Source of the DNA: Bradyrhizobium betae
GTDB lineage: Bacteria; Pseudomonadota; Alphaproteobacteria; Rhizobiales; Xanthobacteraceae
Length of the DNA stretch: 64,000 nucleotides
Direction of reading: 5' to 3'
NCBI RefSeq assembly: GCF_008932115.1
Contig: NZ_CP044543.1
Coordinates: 5,090,501-5,154,500 of the forward strand
In this document: positions 52,546 through 60,604 of the stretch, in pieces
Numbering within the stretch: the stretch's first letter is position 1
Layout of the letters: every line of letters begins with the position of its first letter
Position numbers and translations under genes: made by a program
Notes under the pieces: model-generated
Told to the model about the DNA's origin: nothing
Seen by the model: only the letters and a program-made list of their open reading frames with translations
The model's database searches: none

Positions 52546-53442
52546 GTGTCCGGTCTCGTGTGGAGCCGCGATGGTACGGACTGGCCCAATCGGAATGCCA
52601 GTGTGTTCGTCGAAGCGGCCGGGATCCGCTGGCATGTGCAGCGAATGGGCGAGGGGCCATCGCTGCTCCTGATCCACGGCACCGGGGCCGCAACGCATTC
52701 CTGGCGCGAATTGTTGCCGCTGCTGGCCGAGCATTTCTCGGTGGTCGCCCCGGATTTGCCGGGACACGGATTTACGCAACCGCCGCCGTCACACCGGTTG
52801 TCGCTGCCGGGCATGGCGGCGGATCTCGGCGCGCTGTTGCGCAAGCTGGAGGTCAAGCCGGAGATCACGGTCGGTCATTCCGCAGGGGCGGCGATCGCGG
52901 CGCGCATGTGTCTTGCCGGCCTCATGGCGCCGCGCCTGCTGATCGCCCTGAACGGCGCCTTCATGCCGTTCGGCGGCATCGCCAACCATCTGTTCTCGCC
53001 CCTGGCGAATCTGCTGGTGATGAATCCGCTGGTGCCGCGCGTGTTCGCCTGGCAGGCCTCCCATGCCGGCGCGGTCGAGCGGTTGATTGCCAACACCGGT
53101 TCGACAATCGATCAGGATGGTATTGCGCTCTATCGCAAGCTGGTGCGGAACCCCGCGCATGTCGCGGCCGCACTGCGGATGATGGCGAACTGGAAACTCG
53201 AACCGCTGCTGCACGATCTGCCACGCCTGAAGACGGCGTTGGTGTTGGTGGCCGCCACCAATGATCGATCGATATCGCCGGAGGTCGCGCGACAGGTTCG
53301 CGAGATTCTTCCAAACGCCGTGATCGAGCGACTGCCCAGCCTCGGCCATCTCGCGCACGAGGAGCAGCCGCAACTGATCGCGCAGCTCATCTTGAAATAT
53401 GCGCAAGCTAACGCGGCCGGCAAAGCGGCTCAAGAAATGTAA
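52546..53442 (+). CDS. bchO: BchO, alpha/beta hydrolase associated with Mg chelatase
   Basis: A 298-residue alpha/beta hydrolase found in the photosynthesis clusters of purple bacteria after bchI and bchD. GTG 52546 follows AGGGGT. Motifs: [19 protein letters not shown] (oxyanion), [12 protein letters not shown], nucleophile [13 protein letters not shown] (Ser112), [12 protein letters not shown] (acid) and [10 protein letters not shown] (His). The N-terminal start [31 protein letters not shown] matches known BchO. Its chemistry in Mg-protoporphyrin formation is unproven. A PpsR-type site begins at its last codons and controls crtI downstream. Confidence 0.93.
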   Translation: MSGLVWSRDGTDWPNRNASVFVEAAGIRWHVQRMGEGPSLLLIHGTGAATHSWRELLPLLAEHFSVVAPDLPGHGFTQPPPSHRLSLPGMAADLGALLRKLEVKPEITVGHSAGAAIAARMCLAGLMAPRLLIALNGAFMPFGGIANHLFSPLANLLVMNPLVPRVFAWQASHAGAVERLIANTGSTIDQDGIALYRKLVRNPAHVAAALRMMANWKLEPLLHDLPRLKTALVLVAATNDRSISPEVARQVREILPNAVIERLPSLGHLAHEEQPQLIAQLILKYAQANAAGKAAQEM

Positions 53443-53455
53443 ATTAGAATATACA
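53438..53455 (+). promoter_or_regulatory. PpsR/CrtJ-type site 1 upstream of crtI
   Basis: TGT at 53438-53440, twelve bases AT-rich spacer, ACA at 53453-53455. It matches the TGT-N12-ACA recognition pattern of PpsR/CrtJ, the redox- and light-linked repressor of photosynthesis genes. It overlaps the bchO stop codon. Confidence 0.75.
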
Positions 53456-53472
53456 CTTTCAGGCTAGGCAAC

Positions 53473-53490
53473 TGTCAATAAATAATTACA
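53473..53490 (+). promoter_or_regulatory. PpsR/CrtJ-type site 2 upstream of crtI
   Basis: TGT at 53473-53475, N12, ACA at 53488-53490, ending nine bases before the crtI ATG. With site 1 it gives a pair 35 bases apart from start to start, a spacing that could let two repressor tetramers or dimers cooperate. Confidence 0.8.
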
Positions 53491-53498
53491 GTAGCCTC

Positions 53499-55043
53499 AT
53501 GCTGGATTCAACCTCCGTCCAACCGGCTCTGAGAACACCGCATCGCCAGCCGCATGCGGTGGTGATCGGCAGCGGCTTTGGCGGGTTGGCAGCCGCGATC
53601 CGGCTCGGCGCCAAGGGTTATCGCGTCACGGTTCTCGAAAAACTCGATGCGCCCGGCGGCCGCGCCTACGTCTACCGGCAGGACGGCTTCACCTTCGATG
53701 CTGGACCAACCATCGTCACAGCGCCGTTTCTGTTCGAGGAATTGTGGAAGCTGTGCGGACGAAAGATGTCCGACGACGTGACGCTGGTGCCGGTGTCGCC
53801 CTTCTACCGGATCCGCTTCCAGGACGGATCGCATTTCGACTATTCCGGCGAAGCCGGTGCGATGCGTGGCGAGATCGCGCGATTTTCGCCAGGTGATGTC
53901 GATGGCTACGACGCCTACATGAAAGCCAGCGAAGAGATCTTCAAGGTCGGCTTCGAGCGGCTCGGCGACGTGCCATTCAGCAAATGGACGGATATGGCGA
54001 AGATCGCGCCTGAGATGCTGCGGCTGTCGAGCTATCGTAGTGTCTACTCGCTGGTTTCGAAATTCTTCCGCGACCCGCGCCTGCGTGTCGTGTTCAGCTT
54101 TCATCCGTTGTTGATCGGCGGCAACCCCCTCACGGCGAGCTCGATCTATTGCCTGATCGCATTTCTGGAGCGGCGCTGGGGCGTGCATTTTGCGCTTGGG
54201 GGCACCGGGCGGCTGGTCGATGGCCTGGTCAGGCTGATCGAGGGGCAGGGTGGCAGTCTCCGCTGCAACCAGGAGGTCAGCGAGATCGTTGTGAACAACG
54301 GCGTTGCGCGCGGCGTACAGCTGGCTTCGGGCGGGACCATTGCCGCCGATGTTGTGGTGTCAAACGCCGATTCCGCATGGACTTACCGGCATCTGGTGCC
54401 TGCATCGGCGCGATCGCGCTGGACCGACAGGCGCATCGAACGCGCGCGTTATTCGATGAGCCTGTTCGTCTGGTACTTCGGCACACGCCGCAGATACGAT
54501 GAGGTGCCGCACCACACGATCCTGCTGGGGCCGCGTTACAAGCGATTGCTGACCGACATCTTCGAACGCAAGGTTCTTGCCGACGATTTCAGCCTGTATC
54601 TGCATCGCCCGACAGCGACGGATACCTCCCTCGCGCCCGACGGCTGCGACGCGTTCTACGTGCTCTCACCCGTCCCGCATCTGCAAAGCGGGACCGACTG
54701 GAGCGTGGTGTCCGAAGATTATCGCCAGGCGATTGCTGGCGAGCTTTCGAGGACCATGCTGCCCGGTCTCGAGAATGAGATCGTCAGTTCGCGGATGCTG
54801 ACGCCGCAGGATTTTCAGGACCGGCTCTCCTCGTTTCGCGGCGCGGCCTTCGGGCTGGAGCCGATCTTGACGCAAAGCGCGTGGTTTCGTCCGCACAACA
54901 AGAGCGAAGATATCGAAAATTTGTATCTGGTGGGCGCCGGCACGCATCCCGGAGCGGGCCTGCCCGGCGTGCTCTCCTCGGCGCGCGTTCTGGATTCCCT
55001 GGTGCCCGATGCCTCACACCTTGCAAGCCTGGTGACCGCATGA
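53499..55043 (+). CDS. crtI: phytoene desaturase
   Basis: A 514-residue FAD enzyme that introduces double bonds into phytoene. FAD motif VIGSGFGGLAAAIRLG with GSGFGG at 24-29, VLEKLDAPGGRAYVYRQDGFTFDAGPTIVTAP (CrtI signature) and the C-terminal LYLVGAGTHPGAGLPGVLSSA. In purple bacteria making spirilloxanthin CrtI makes three or four desaturations. ATG 53499 lies nine bases after a PpsR site. The last codon overlaps the crtB ATG (ATGA), so crtI and crtB are coupled. Confidence 0.97.
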   Translation: MLDSTSVQPALRTPHRQPHAVVIGSGFGGLAAAIRLGAKGYRVTVLEKLDAPGGRAYVYRQDGFTFDAGPTIVTAPFLFEELWKLCGRKMSDDVTLVPVSPFYRIRFQDGSHFDYSGEAGAMRGEIARFSPGDVDGYDAYMKASEEIFKVGFERLGDVPFSKWTDMAKIAPEMLRLSSYRSVYSLVSKFFRDPRLRVVFSFHPLLIGGNPLTASSIYCLIAFLERRWGVHFALGGTGRLVDGLVRLIEGQGGSLRCNQEVSEIVVNNGVARGVQLASGGTIAADVVVSNADSAWTYRHLVPASARSRWTDRRIERARYSMSLFVWYFGTRRRYDEVPHHTILLGPRYKRLLTDIFERKVLADDFSLYLHRPTATDTSLAPDGCDAFYVLSPVPHLQSGTDWSVVSEDYRQAIAGELSRTMLPGLENEIVSSRMLTPQDFQDRLSSFRGAAFGLEPILTQSAWFRPHNKSEDIENLYLVGAGTHPGAGLPGVLSSARVLDSLVPDASHLASLVTA

Positions 55044-56098
55044 CGATACGACTCGATCCCGTCGATATGGCTGCCTGCCGCGCACTGCTCAGAGGTGGCT
55101 CGCGGACCTTCAATGCCGCCTCGAAGGTGCTGCCGCGCCGGGTCGCCGATCCCGCCATCGCGCTCTACGCTTTCTGTCGCTTGGCCGATGATGCTGTCGA
55201 TCTCGGCAACGACCGCGCCGCGGCAGTGGCGCGGCTGCGGGAGCGGTTGGATCGGGCCTATCGACACCAGCCGATGGACCTTGCTGCGGATCGCCTGTTC
55301 GCCGATGTCGTCACCAAGTTCTGTATTCCCCGCGAACTGCCGGAAGCCCTGCTCGAAGGGCTGGCTTGGGATGCGGAGGTTCGCCGCTATGAGACGTTGC
55401 AGGATCTCACGGCCTACGCCGCACGGGTTGCGGGCGCCGTCGGAGCGATGATGACGCTGGTCATGGGGCAGCGTGCTCCCGAGATCGTTGCACGCGCCTG
55501 CGATCTCGGCGTCGCGATGCAGTTCACCAATATCGCCCGCGATGTCGGCGAAGATGCCCGTGCCGGCCGGCTCTATCTGCCGCAGTCGTGGCTTCGCGAG
55601 GGGGGAATCGATCCGGACACGTGGCTGCGAAATCCGTCCTTCACATCGGAGATCGCGGCCATCGTACGGCGCCTGCTGGATGCGGCTGACGCTTTCTATT
55701 CCCGCGCAACCCTCGGGATTGCCAATTTGCCGCTTAGCTGCCGCCCAGGCATTTACGCCGCCCGCGCGCTTTATGCGGAGATCGGCCGCGAAGTGGAGCG
55801 CGGTGGGTTGGATTCGGTGTCGCGGCGTGCGGTCGTTTCGACCAATCGCAAGCTCGCGGTTCTGGCGCGAACGCTGCTGTTACAGCAAACGGAATGGGCG
55901 CCTGCGCAAAATCCCGTTGTCCAAACCGCAACTGTTGAAGAGACCCGTTTCCTGGTCGAGGCCGTGGCGGCAACGCCGCTGCGCGAAAACGCACAGCCAC
56001 GGCGGCGGCCGATCGAGGACCGCGTGGTCTGGGTGATCGACCTGTTCGAGCGGCTCGAACGCCGCGATCAGCTGCAACGTACGGCCTCCTACCGGTAG
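55040..56098 (+). CDS. crtB: phytoene synthase
   Basis: A 352-residue enzyme that condenses two geranylgeranyl diphosphates. The two Asp motifs are FCRLADDAVDLG (Asp50, 51, 54) and FTNIARDVGEDARAGRLYLP (Asp168, 172). Other motifs: RGGSRTFNAASKVLP at the N terminus and EVRRYETLQDLTAYAARVAGAVG. The C-terminal 70 residues (LLQQTEWAPAQNP onwards) are less conserved and may extend past the fold. It is coupled to crtI and lies 10 bases before hemF. Confidence 0.96.
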   Translation: MTIRLDPVDMAACRALLRGGSRTFNAASKVLPRRVADPAIALYAFCRLADDAVDLGNDRAAAVARLRERLDRAYRHQPMDLAADRLFADVVTKFCIPRELPEALLEGLAWDAEVRRYETLQDLTAYAARVAGAVGAMMTLVMGQRAPEIVARACDLGVAMQFTNIARDVGEDARAGRLYLPQSWLREGGIDPDTWLRNPSFTSEIAAIVRRLLDAADAFYSRATLGIANLPLSCRPGIYAARALYAEIGREVERGGLDSVSRRAVVSTNRKLAVLARTLLLQQTEWAPAQNPVVQTATVEETRFLVEAVAATPLRENAQPRRRPIEDRVVWVIDLFERLERRDQLQRTASYR

Positions 56099-56108
56099 AG
56101 CAGACCAG

Positions 56109-57011
56109 ATGCACGGGACCGAGCCCATCCGGGACGACGGCAACGGTCTCGCCGAACGGCAGCGGGCCGAAGCCAGAGTCTGGTTCGAATCGCTGCGCGA
56201 CAAGATCTGTGCGGAGGTCGAGCTCCTGGAGCGCGAGGCGCCGGCCGAGCTGTTTCCGGGGGAGCCCGCCACCTTCACTTACAAGCCGTGGCAGCGCGCG
56301 ACCGGCAGTGGCGGTGGCACCGGCGGCTTTCTCAGCGGCGGGAGACTGTTCGAGAAGATAGGTATTCATACCTCATCGGCCAACGGGACGCTCACGCCTG
56401 AGATGGCCAAAACGCTCCCGGGCGACGGCATTCAACTTGATTACGTCTCCACCAGCATCAGCTTGATCATGCACCCGCGCAGTCCGCGGGTGCCGACCGT
56501 GCACATGAACACGCGGTTTCTGTCGACAGCACAGGGCTGGTTTGGCGGTGGTGCGGATCTCACGCCGATGCTGCCGGAACAGCGAGCTCCGGACGCGCCG
56601 GACGCCGTGACGTTTCACGCCGCGATGAAGTGCGCCTGCGACACTCACGACCTCAGCTATTACGGCAAGTTCAAGCCGTGGGCTGATACCTACTTCTTCC
56701 TCCCGCACCGCGGTCAGGCGCGCGGCGTCGGCGGTATCTTCTACGATCATCTCAACACCGGCGACTTCGAGAAGGATTTTGCCTTCACGCGCGCCGTTGG
56801 ACTTGCTTTGCTTGACGTCTATCCGCGGATCGTACGCCGGCGGATGATGGAGCCGTGGACGGAAGCCGAGCGGGCGCAGCAGCTCGCCTGCCGTGGACTC
56901 TATGTCGAGTTCAATCTGCTGTACGACCGTGGCACGATGTTCGGACTTCAAACCGGCGGTAACATCGAGACCATTTTGAGCTCGATGCCGCCGCTGGTGA
57001 GCTGGGCGTAG
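56109..57011 (+). CDS. hemF: oxygen-dependent coproporphyrinogen III oxidase
   Basis: A 300-residue enzyme that converts coproporphyrinogen III to protoporphyrinogen IX with O2. Motifs: TFTYKPWQRATGSGGGTGGFLSGGRLFEKIGIHTSS, SLIMHPRSPRVPTVHMNTRFL, WFGGGADLTPML, CDTHDLSYYGKFKPWADTYFFLPHRGQARGVGGIFYDHLNTGDFEKDFAF, and the end EFNLLYDRGTMFGLQTGGNIETILSSMPP. It lies in the crt operon on the plus strand. Requirement for oxygen is notable in a cluster that elsewhere uses anaerobic pathways; it fits aerobic or microaerobic phototrophy. Confidence 0.97.
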   Translation: MHGTEPIRDDGNGLAERQRAEARVWFESLRDKICAEVELLEREAPAELFPGEPATFTYKPWQRATGSGGGTGGFLSGGRLFEKIGIHTSSANGTLTPEMAKTLPGDGIQLDYVSTSISLIMHPRSPRVPTVHMNTRFLSTAQGWFGGGADLTPMLPEQRAPDAPDAVTFHAAMKCACDTHDLSYYGKFKPWADTYFFLPHRGQARGVGGIFYDHLNTGDFEKDFAFTRAVGLALLDVYPRIVRRRMMEPWTEAERAQQLACRGLYVEFNLLYDRGTMFGLQTGGNIETILSSMPPLVSWA

Positions 57012-57074
57012 CCATCGACTGAGATCAATTCTGCGTTGGAGCAGCAGCTCCGAAGAGCTGCGCGTGGCGACATC

Positions 57075-57221
57075 ATGGACAGCTATCTTGGTTTCATCGA
57101 GTTCTTCGTGGTGCTCATGTTCGCTTTGGCCTGGGGCATCCTCGAACTGGTTTGCCGACGGCTCGACAGACAGAAGGCAGCCGAACGCGCGAAGCAGCAC
57201 AACGGGACGCAGTCGCCTTGA
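57075..57221 (+). CDS. small single-pass membrane protein after hemF, 48 residues
   Basis: ATG 57075 encodes MDSYLGFIEFFVVLMFALAW, then ILELVCRRLDRQKAAERAK and a short polar end. One hydrophobic helix precedes a positive segment, so it is probably a type I-like inner-membrane protein with a cytoplasmic basic tail. The ribosome site is weak. An in-frame ATG at 57036 would add 13 residues. It is 64 bases downstream of hemF and convergent with crtC. Function unknown; the position suggests a role in pigment or photosystem assembly. Confidence 0.6.
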   Translation: MDSYLGFIEFFVVLMFALAWGILELVCRRLDRQKAAERAKQHNGTQSP

Positions 57222-57233
57222 CACGATCCCTTG

Positions 57234-58295
57234 CTACCGCAATGCGCGAGGCATACGGAATGGCAGCATGGCCTGCACGACCGGCATCTTGAAGCGATCG
57301 AGCGCGAGGCTTTCGTGCATCAAAGTCACGGGCTCGCCGAACAACTTTGCCGAGATTACCGAGCGGGCATAGAACGGAGCATCTTCCAGCGTTTTGACGA
57401 GCTTGGCGGCGCCATCGCTGTGGATGCTGCGGCGGACGCGCCAGCCCGTGCGTCTCAGGTCAACCGTCGGCGGCGGCTCGAAGGCCTGCATCCGACCATT
57501 GGGATCGAAGGTCATGGCGAGGTCGACCCTGCTGCCGTCGCGGCGCTTCGCTTCGTAAAGGATCGCCGTGCCGTCTTGCATCGTGCCACGCGACCATTGC
57601 CAGTCGGCAAAACCCTGCTCCAGCGGTGCGTCGCCATGGTTCATGTCGAAATAGCCGTCACCCTGCCAGCTCAGGCGCGGATGATCGAGTCGCACCTGGA
57701 CGCGTGCGCATGGCGCTATCGGCCACCATTGATGATTGCCTTCCCCATTCAGCAAGAAGGCCTGCTGAGTGATCGCGGTTGGAACTAACCGGATGGTGCC
57801 GCGCAGGCGTCCGGGAATCGGAACCGAAATTTCGTTGACGTTGATCGTCAGCGATTTGCCGTCCCAGGACAGATGGCTTGGGCCCACTGTGAACGTGTCC
57901 GTCGTGCGGCTGACCGCCCCGCGCGGCCGCTCCGTCATAGCCCAACGATTGCCGCCGCTTCGATAGACCGCGATATTGACGGCGCAGTGATTGAGCGGAT
58001 CGGCCGGTCCGTTGCGCCGTGCGAACGCGTAATACGGTGAAAACACGCTGCCGATGAAAGCGATGATGGTGATGCCGTTTTGTCCGTCGTCGCTCAGCGC
58101 GTCGACGTACCACCACGCATAGCCGTTTGGCGGAACGATCCGCGAGAAGTCAGGTCCGCGAGCAGGCTGGCTGCTGCCGATCGGCCCGACAAGGCCGCCA
58201 TCGGCACGCCCGGGCCCGGATGCGTGCTGCCTCCCGCCAGGTACACGCCCGGAATTCTGGTTCGTGCACCCGGACGCTGGAAAGAGGCCGTCCAT
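57234..58295 (-). CDS. crtC: carotenoid 1,2-hydratase (hydroxyneurosporene synthase)
   Basis: A 353-residue protein of the CrtC family, which hydrates the ends of neurosporene or lycopene. The conserved part starts at GYAWWYVDALSDDG and runs IIAFIGSVFSPYYAFARRNGPADPLNHCAVNIAVY, then WAMTERPRGAV, NEISVPIPGRLRG, WWPIAPCARV and GDGYFDMNHGDAPLEQGFADWQWSRG. It lies downstream of crtD in the same direction. The only standard start before WWYVDAL is ATG 58295, which makes the gene overlap the crtD end by 202 bases; the true start may be non-standard and later. In spirilloxanthin synthesis CrtC acts before CrtF. Confidence 0.85.
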   Translation of the reverse strand: MDGLFPASGCTNQNSGRVPGGRQHASGPGRADGGLVGPIGSSQPARGPDFSRIVPPNGYAWWYVDALSDDGQNGITIIAFIGSVFSPYYAFARRNGPADPLNHCAVNIAVYRSGGNRWAMTERPRGAVSRTTDTFTVGPSHLSWDGKSLTINVNEISVPIPGRLRGTIRLVPTAITQQAFLLNGEGNHQWWPIAPCARVQVRLDHPRLSWQGDGYFDMNHGDAPLEQGFADWQWSRGTMQDGTAILYEAKRRDGSRVDLAMTFDPNGRMQAFEPPPTVDLRRTGWRVRRSIHSDGAAKLVKTLEDAPFYARSVISAKLFGEPVTLMHESLALDRFKMPVVQAMLPFRMPRALR

Positions 58296-59629
58296 CCGTG
58301 CGAGCTGCGGCCGTAAAGCGCGCCGCCGGTGGCCGGAAACATCCGGTTGAAATCCGCTGGCGTCGTTACTTGCATCGCCTCCGCTTGCGGCTGGATTCGC
58401 AGACCGCGGCGCTCCAGCATGCCAAATGTCCGCTGCGCGCATTGTGCCACCTCCGTTGCCTCGTAGACATGCCGGTCGCCATTTGCGGGCGCATTGACCA
58501 GGACCAGAAATCGCTCGGGACCGGTCGGCGCGATATCGTTGCCGTCGCGGTCCTGGGCGCCGACATAGACCGTCGGCTCACGCGGCAGCCGGTCGTGGGC
58601 GAAAATGTCGTCGAACTCGGCTGCATAGGCGCTCGAGAAAAAGACGTTGTGCCGGTGCAGCGGGAAGCCATCCGGCTTTGCGATGACGCTCCATGTCATG
58701 GCTGACAGCGAGCGGGCGCGAAGCGGGATCGCCGCTGCAGCGCGACGGGCGGGCGCGCCGAACGCTCCGTCCGCGACGGCGCCGACATCTGCATTCACGA
58801 TCACGGCGTCCGCCGCAATGTGCTCGCCGCTTGCGAGCCTGACGCCACTTGCGCGTCCACCGGAGATCAGAACTTCGCTGACGTCCTCACCGTAGCGGAT
58901 CGCGGCGCCAAAGGAGCTTGCGCAATCCGCCAGCGTTTTCGCGAGCGCTTGCATGCCGCCGTCGATGGACCAAACGCCCTCGCGCTCGACATGCGCGACC
59001 AGCATCAGCGTCGCAGGCGCCAGATACGGCGACGATCCGCAATAGGTCGCGTACCGTCCGAACGATTGTCGCAGCCTTGGATCGGCGAAGTATCGCCCCA
59101 GCGCCGACCACATCGACGAGAACGGCTTGATCTGAGGCAGGCGTATCAGCCCGCGAAGGCCGTCGGCACCGATCAGTCCGCCCATGCTCGGCTGCGAAGC
59201 GCGCAGGAAAGGCTTTTCGAGAGTCTCGTAGATGCGCTTAGTATCTCGACAGAAGGCCCGATATCCCTCAGCTTCACTTGCGCCCGCAAAATCCCCGATC
59301 GCGTCGACCGTGCGTTCCTGATCGGCAAACAGATCGAGCCGGGCATGCTCCCAAGCGTGTCTTGCCAGAATATCCAGCGGGCGCAGGCGGACATGGTTCG
59401 CGAAATTGCGGCCGGCCGCCGCGAACAGTTCATCGAACACCCAGCGCATCGTGAAGACGGTCGGACCGCTGTCGATCAGCGAGGCGCCGATCGCGATCTG
59501 CCGCATCTTGCCGCCTGGCGTGGCGGCGCGTTCGAGAACAGTGACGTCCAGTCCGCGTGCCGCGAGCGCGAAGGCGGAAACCAGCCCCGCGACGCCGCTG
59601 CCGACGACGACAACACGATCTCTGGGCAT
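58094..59629 (-). CDS. crtD: carotenoid 3,4-desaturase (methoxyneurosporene dehydrogenase)
   Basis: A 511-residue FAD enzyme related to CrtI. FAD motif VVVGSGVAGLVSAFALAARGLDVTVLERAATPGGKMRQI with GSGVAG at 10-15, then SGPTVFTMRWVFDELFAAAGR and the C-terminal GVYLAGGSTHPGPGVPMAALSGRSAA. FNRMFPATGGALYGRSSHGWTASFQRPGARTRIPG is typical of CrtD. It makes the 3,4 double bond in 1-hydroxy or methoxy carotenoids for spirilloxanthin. The C terminus (RGSFRQTAMRGGTSTR) is coded inside crtC's N terminus in another frame. A promoter with a PpsR site lies just before its start. Confidence 0.95.
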   Translation of the reverse strand: MPRDRVVVVGSGVAGLVSAFALAARGLDVTVLERAATPGGKMRQIAIGASLIDSGPTVFTMRWVFDELFAAAGRNFANHVRLRPLDILARHAWEHARLDLFADQERTVDAIGDFAGASEAEGYRAFCRDTKRIYETLEKPFLRASQPSMGGLIGADGLRGLIRLPQIKPFSSMWSALGRYFADPRLRQSFGRYATYCGSSPYLAPATLMLVAHVEREGVWSIDGGMQALAKTLADCASSFGAAIRYGEDVSEVLISGGRASGVRLASGEHIAADAVIVNADVGAVADGAFGAPARRAAAAIPLRARSLSAMTWSVIAKPDGFPLHRHNVFFSSAYAAEFDDIFAHDRLPREPTVYVGAQDRDGNDIAPTGPERFLVLVNAPANGDRHVYEATEVAQCAQRTFGMLERRGLRIQPQAEAMQVTTPADFNRMFPATGGALYGRSSHGWTASFQRPGARTRIPGVYLAGGSTHPGPGVPMAALSGRSAAASLLADLTSRGSFRQTAMRGGTSTR

Positions 59630-59661
59630 ATTGGCACCGCTCCCGGTTGTCGATTGACATG

Positions 59662-59679
59662 TGTCTATATTTATTTACA
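59662..59679. promoter_or_regulatory. PpsR/CrtJ-type site between crtD and crtE
   Basis: TGT at 59662-59664, N12, ACA at 59677-59679. It is in the 103-base space between the divergent crtD and crtE starts and overlaps the crtD -10 box, so it can repress crtD-crtC directly and crtE-crtF perhaps by proximity. Confidence 0.8.
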
Positions 59680-59692
59680 CTCAGATAGACAA
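59664..59692 (-). promoter_or_regulatory. sigma-70-like promoter of crtD
   Basis: On the minus strand TTGTCT (complement of 59687-59692) and TATAGA (complement of 59664-59669) are 17 bases apart. The -10 lies inside the PpsR site. The crtD ATG follows about 35 bases downstream. Confidence 0.6.
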
Positions 59693-59732
59693 GTAAAATT
59701 GACATTCCTTGTGTCAAGCACGGGAGCCTGCC

Positions 59733-60599
59733 ATGGACGTCACCAGCCGGATCGAACGGGCACTCAACGACGCGATTGGCCAGGCCGAGCTTCCCGGCTG
59801 TCCGCCCCGGCTGGCGGCGGCGATGCGCTACGCGGTGTTTCCCCGCGGTGCGCGCGTGCGGCCAAGGCTCTGCCACAGCGTTGCAGCGGCCTGCGGCGAG
59901 GACCATCCCGCCGCCACCGAGGCTGCCGGCGCAGCGCTCGAACTTCTGCATTGTGCCTCACTCGTTCACGATGACCTGCCGTGCTTCGACGCGGCGGAGA
60001 CGCGGCGCGGCCGTTCCTCCGTGCACAAGGCGTTCGGCGAGCCGCTCGCGGTTCTCACTGGAGATGCGTTGATTGTGCTCGCATTCCAGACGCTGGCGCG
60101 TCTTCAATGCACGCCGGAGCGGCTGGCGACGCTCACCCTGACGGTGGCCAGATCTGTGGGCGTTCCCTCGGGCATCGTCGCGGGGCAAGCCTGGGAATGC
60201 GAAGACAAGATCGATCTTGTGCATTATCACCGCGCCAAGACTGGCGCATTGTTCGCCGCGGCAACGGTCGCAGGCGCCGCGTCGGCCGGCGCCGATTGCG
60301 AGCCGTGGCGGATGGTCGGGGAGAAGCTCGGCGAGGCCTATCAGGTCGCCGACGATATTCGTGACGCGGCCTCCGAGGAAGATGAGATCGGCAAGCCCGT
60401 CGGCCGCGATCTCGCGCTCGGGCGTCCGAGCGCGGTGATCGAGCTCGGCCTCGATGGCGCGCTCTACCGGTTGCATGACCTGGTGCGCGGCGCGATCGAT
60501 GCGATCCCGCCGTGTCCCAACGGCGCCGAATTGCGTTCGCTCATGCTCTCGGAAGCCAGGCGCCTGGTGCCAGCCAAGCTTGCCCAGTTCGCTGCGTAG
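59733..60599 (+). CDS. crtE: geranylgeranyl diphosphate synthase
   Basis: A 288-residue prenyltransferase. ATG 59733 follows CGGGAG. Asp-rich motifs: LVHDDLPCFDAAETRRGRSSVHKAF (Asp80, 81 and 86) and, near 210, VADDIRDAASEEDE. Further FPRGARVRPRLCHSV holds the usual Arg, and GQAWECEDK and YHRAKTGALFAAA are family motifs. It supplies the C20 precursor for carotenoids and the phytyl chain of bacteriochlorophyll. Divergent from crtD; stop six bases before crtF. Confidence 0.96.
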   Translation: MDVTSRIERALNDAIGQAELPGCPPRLAAAMRYAVFPRGARVRPRLCHSVAAACGEDHPAATEAAGAALELLHCASLVHDDLPCFDAAETRRGRSSVHKAFGEPLAVLTGDALIVLAFQTLARLQCTPERLATLTLTVARSVGVPSGIVAGQAWECEDKIDLVHYHRAKTGALFAAATVAGAASAGADCEPWRMVGEKLGEAYQVADDIRDAASEEDEIGKPVGRDLALGRPSAVIELGLDGALYRLHDLVRGAIDAIPPCPNGAELRSLMLSEARRLVPAKLAQFAA

Positions 60600-60604
60600 C
60601 CGCC

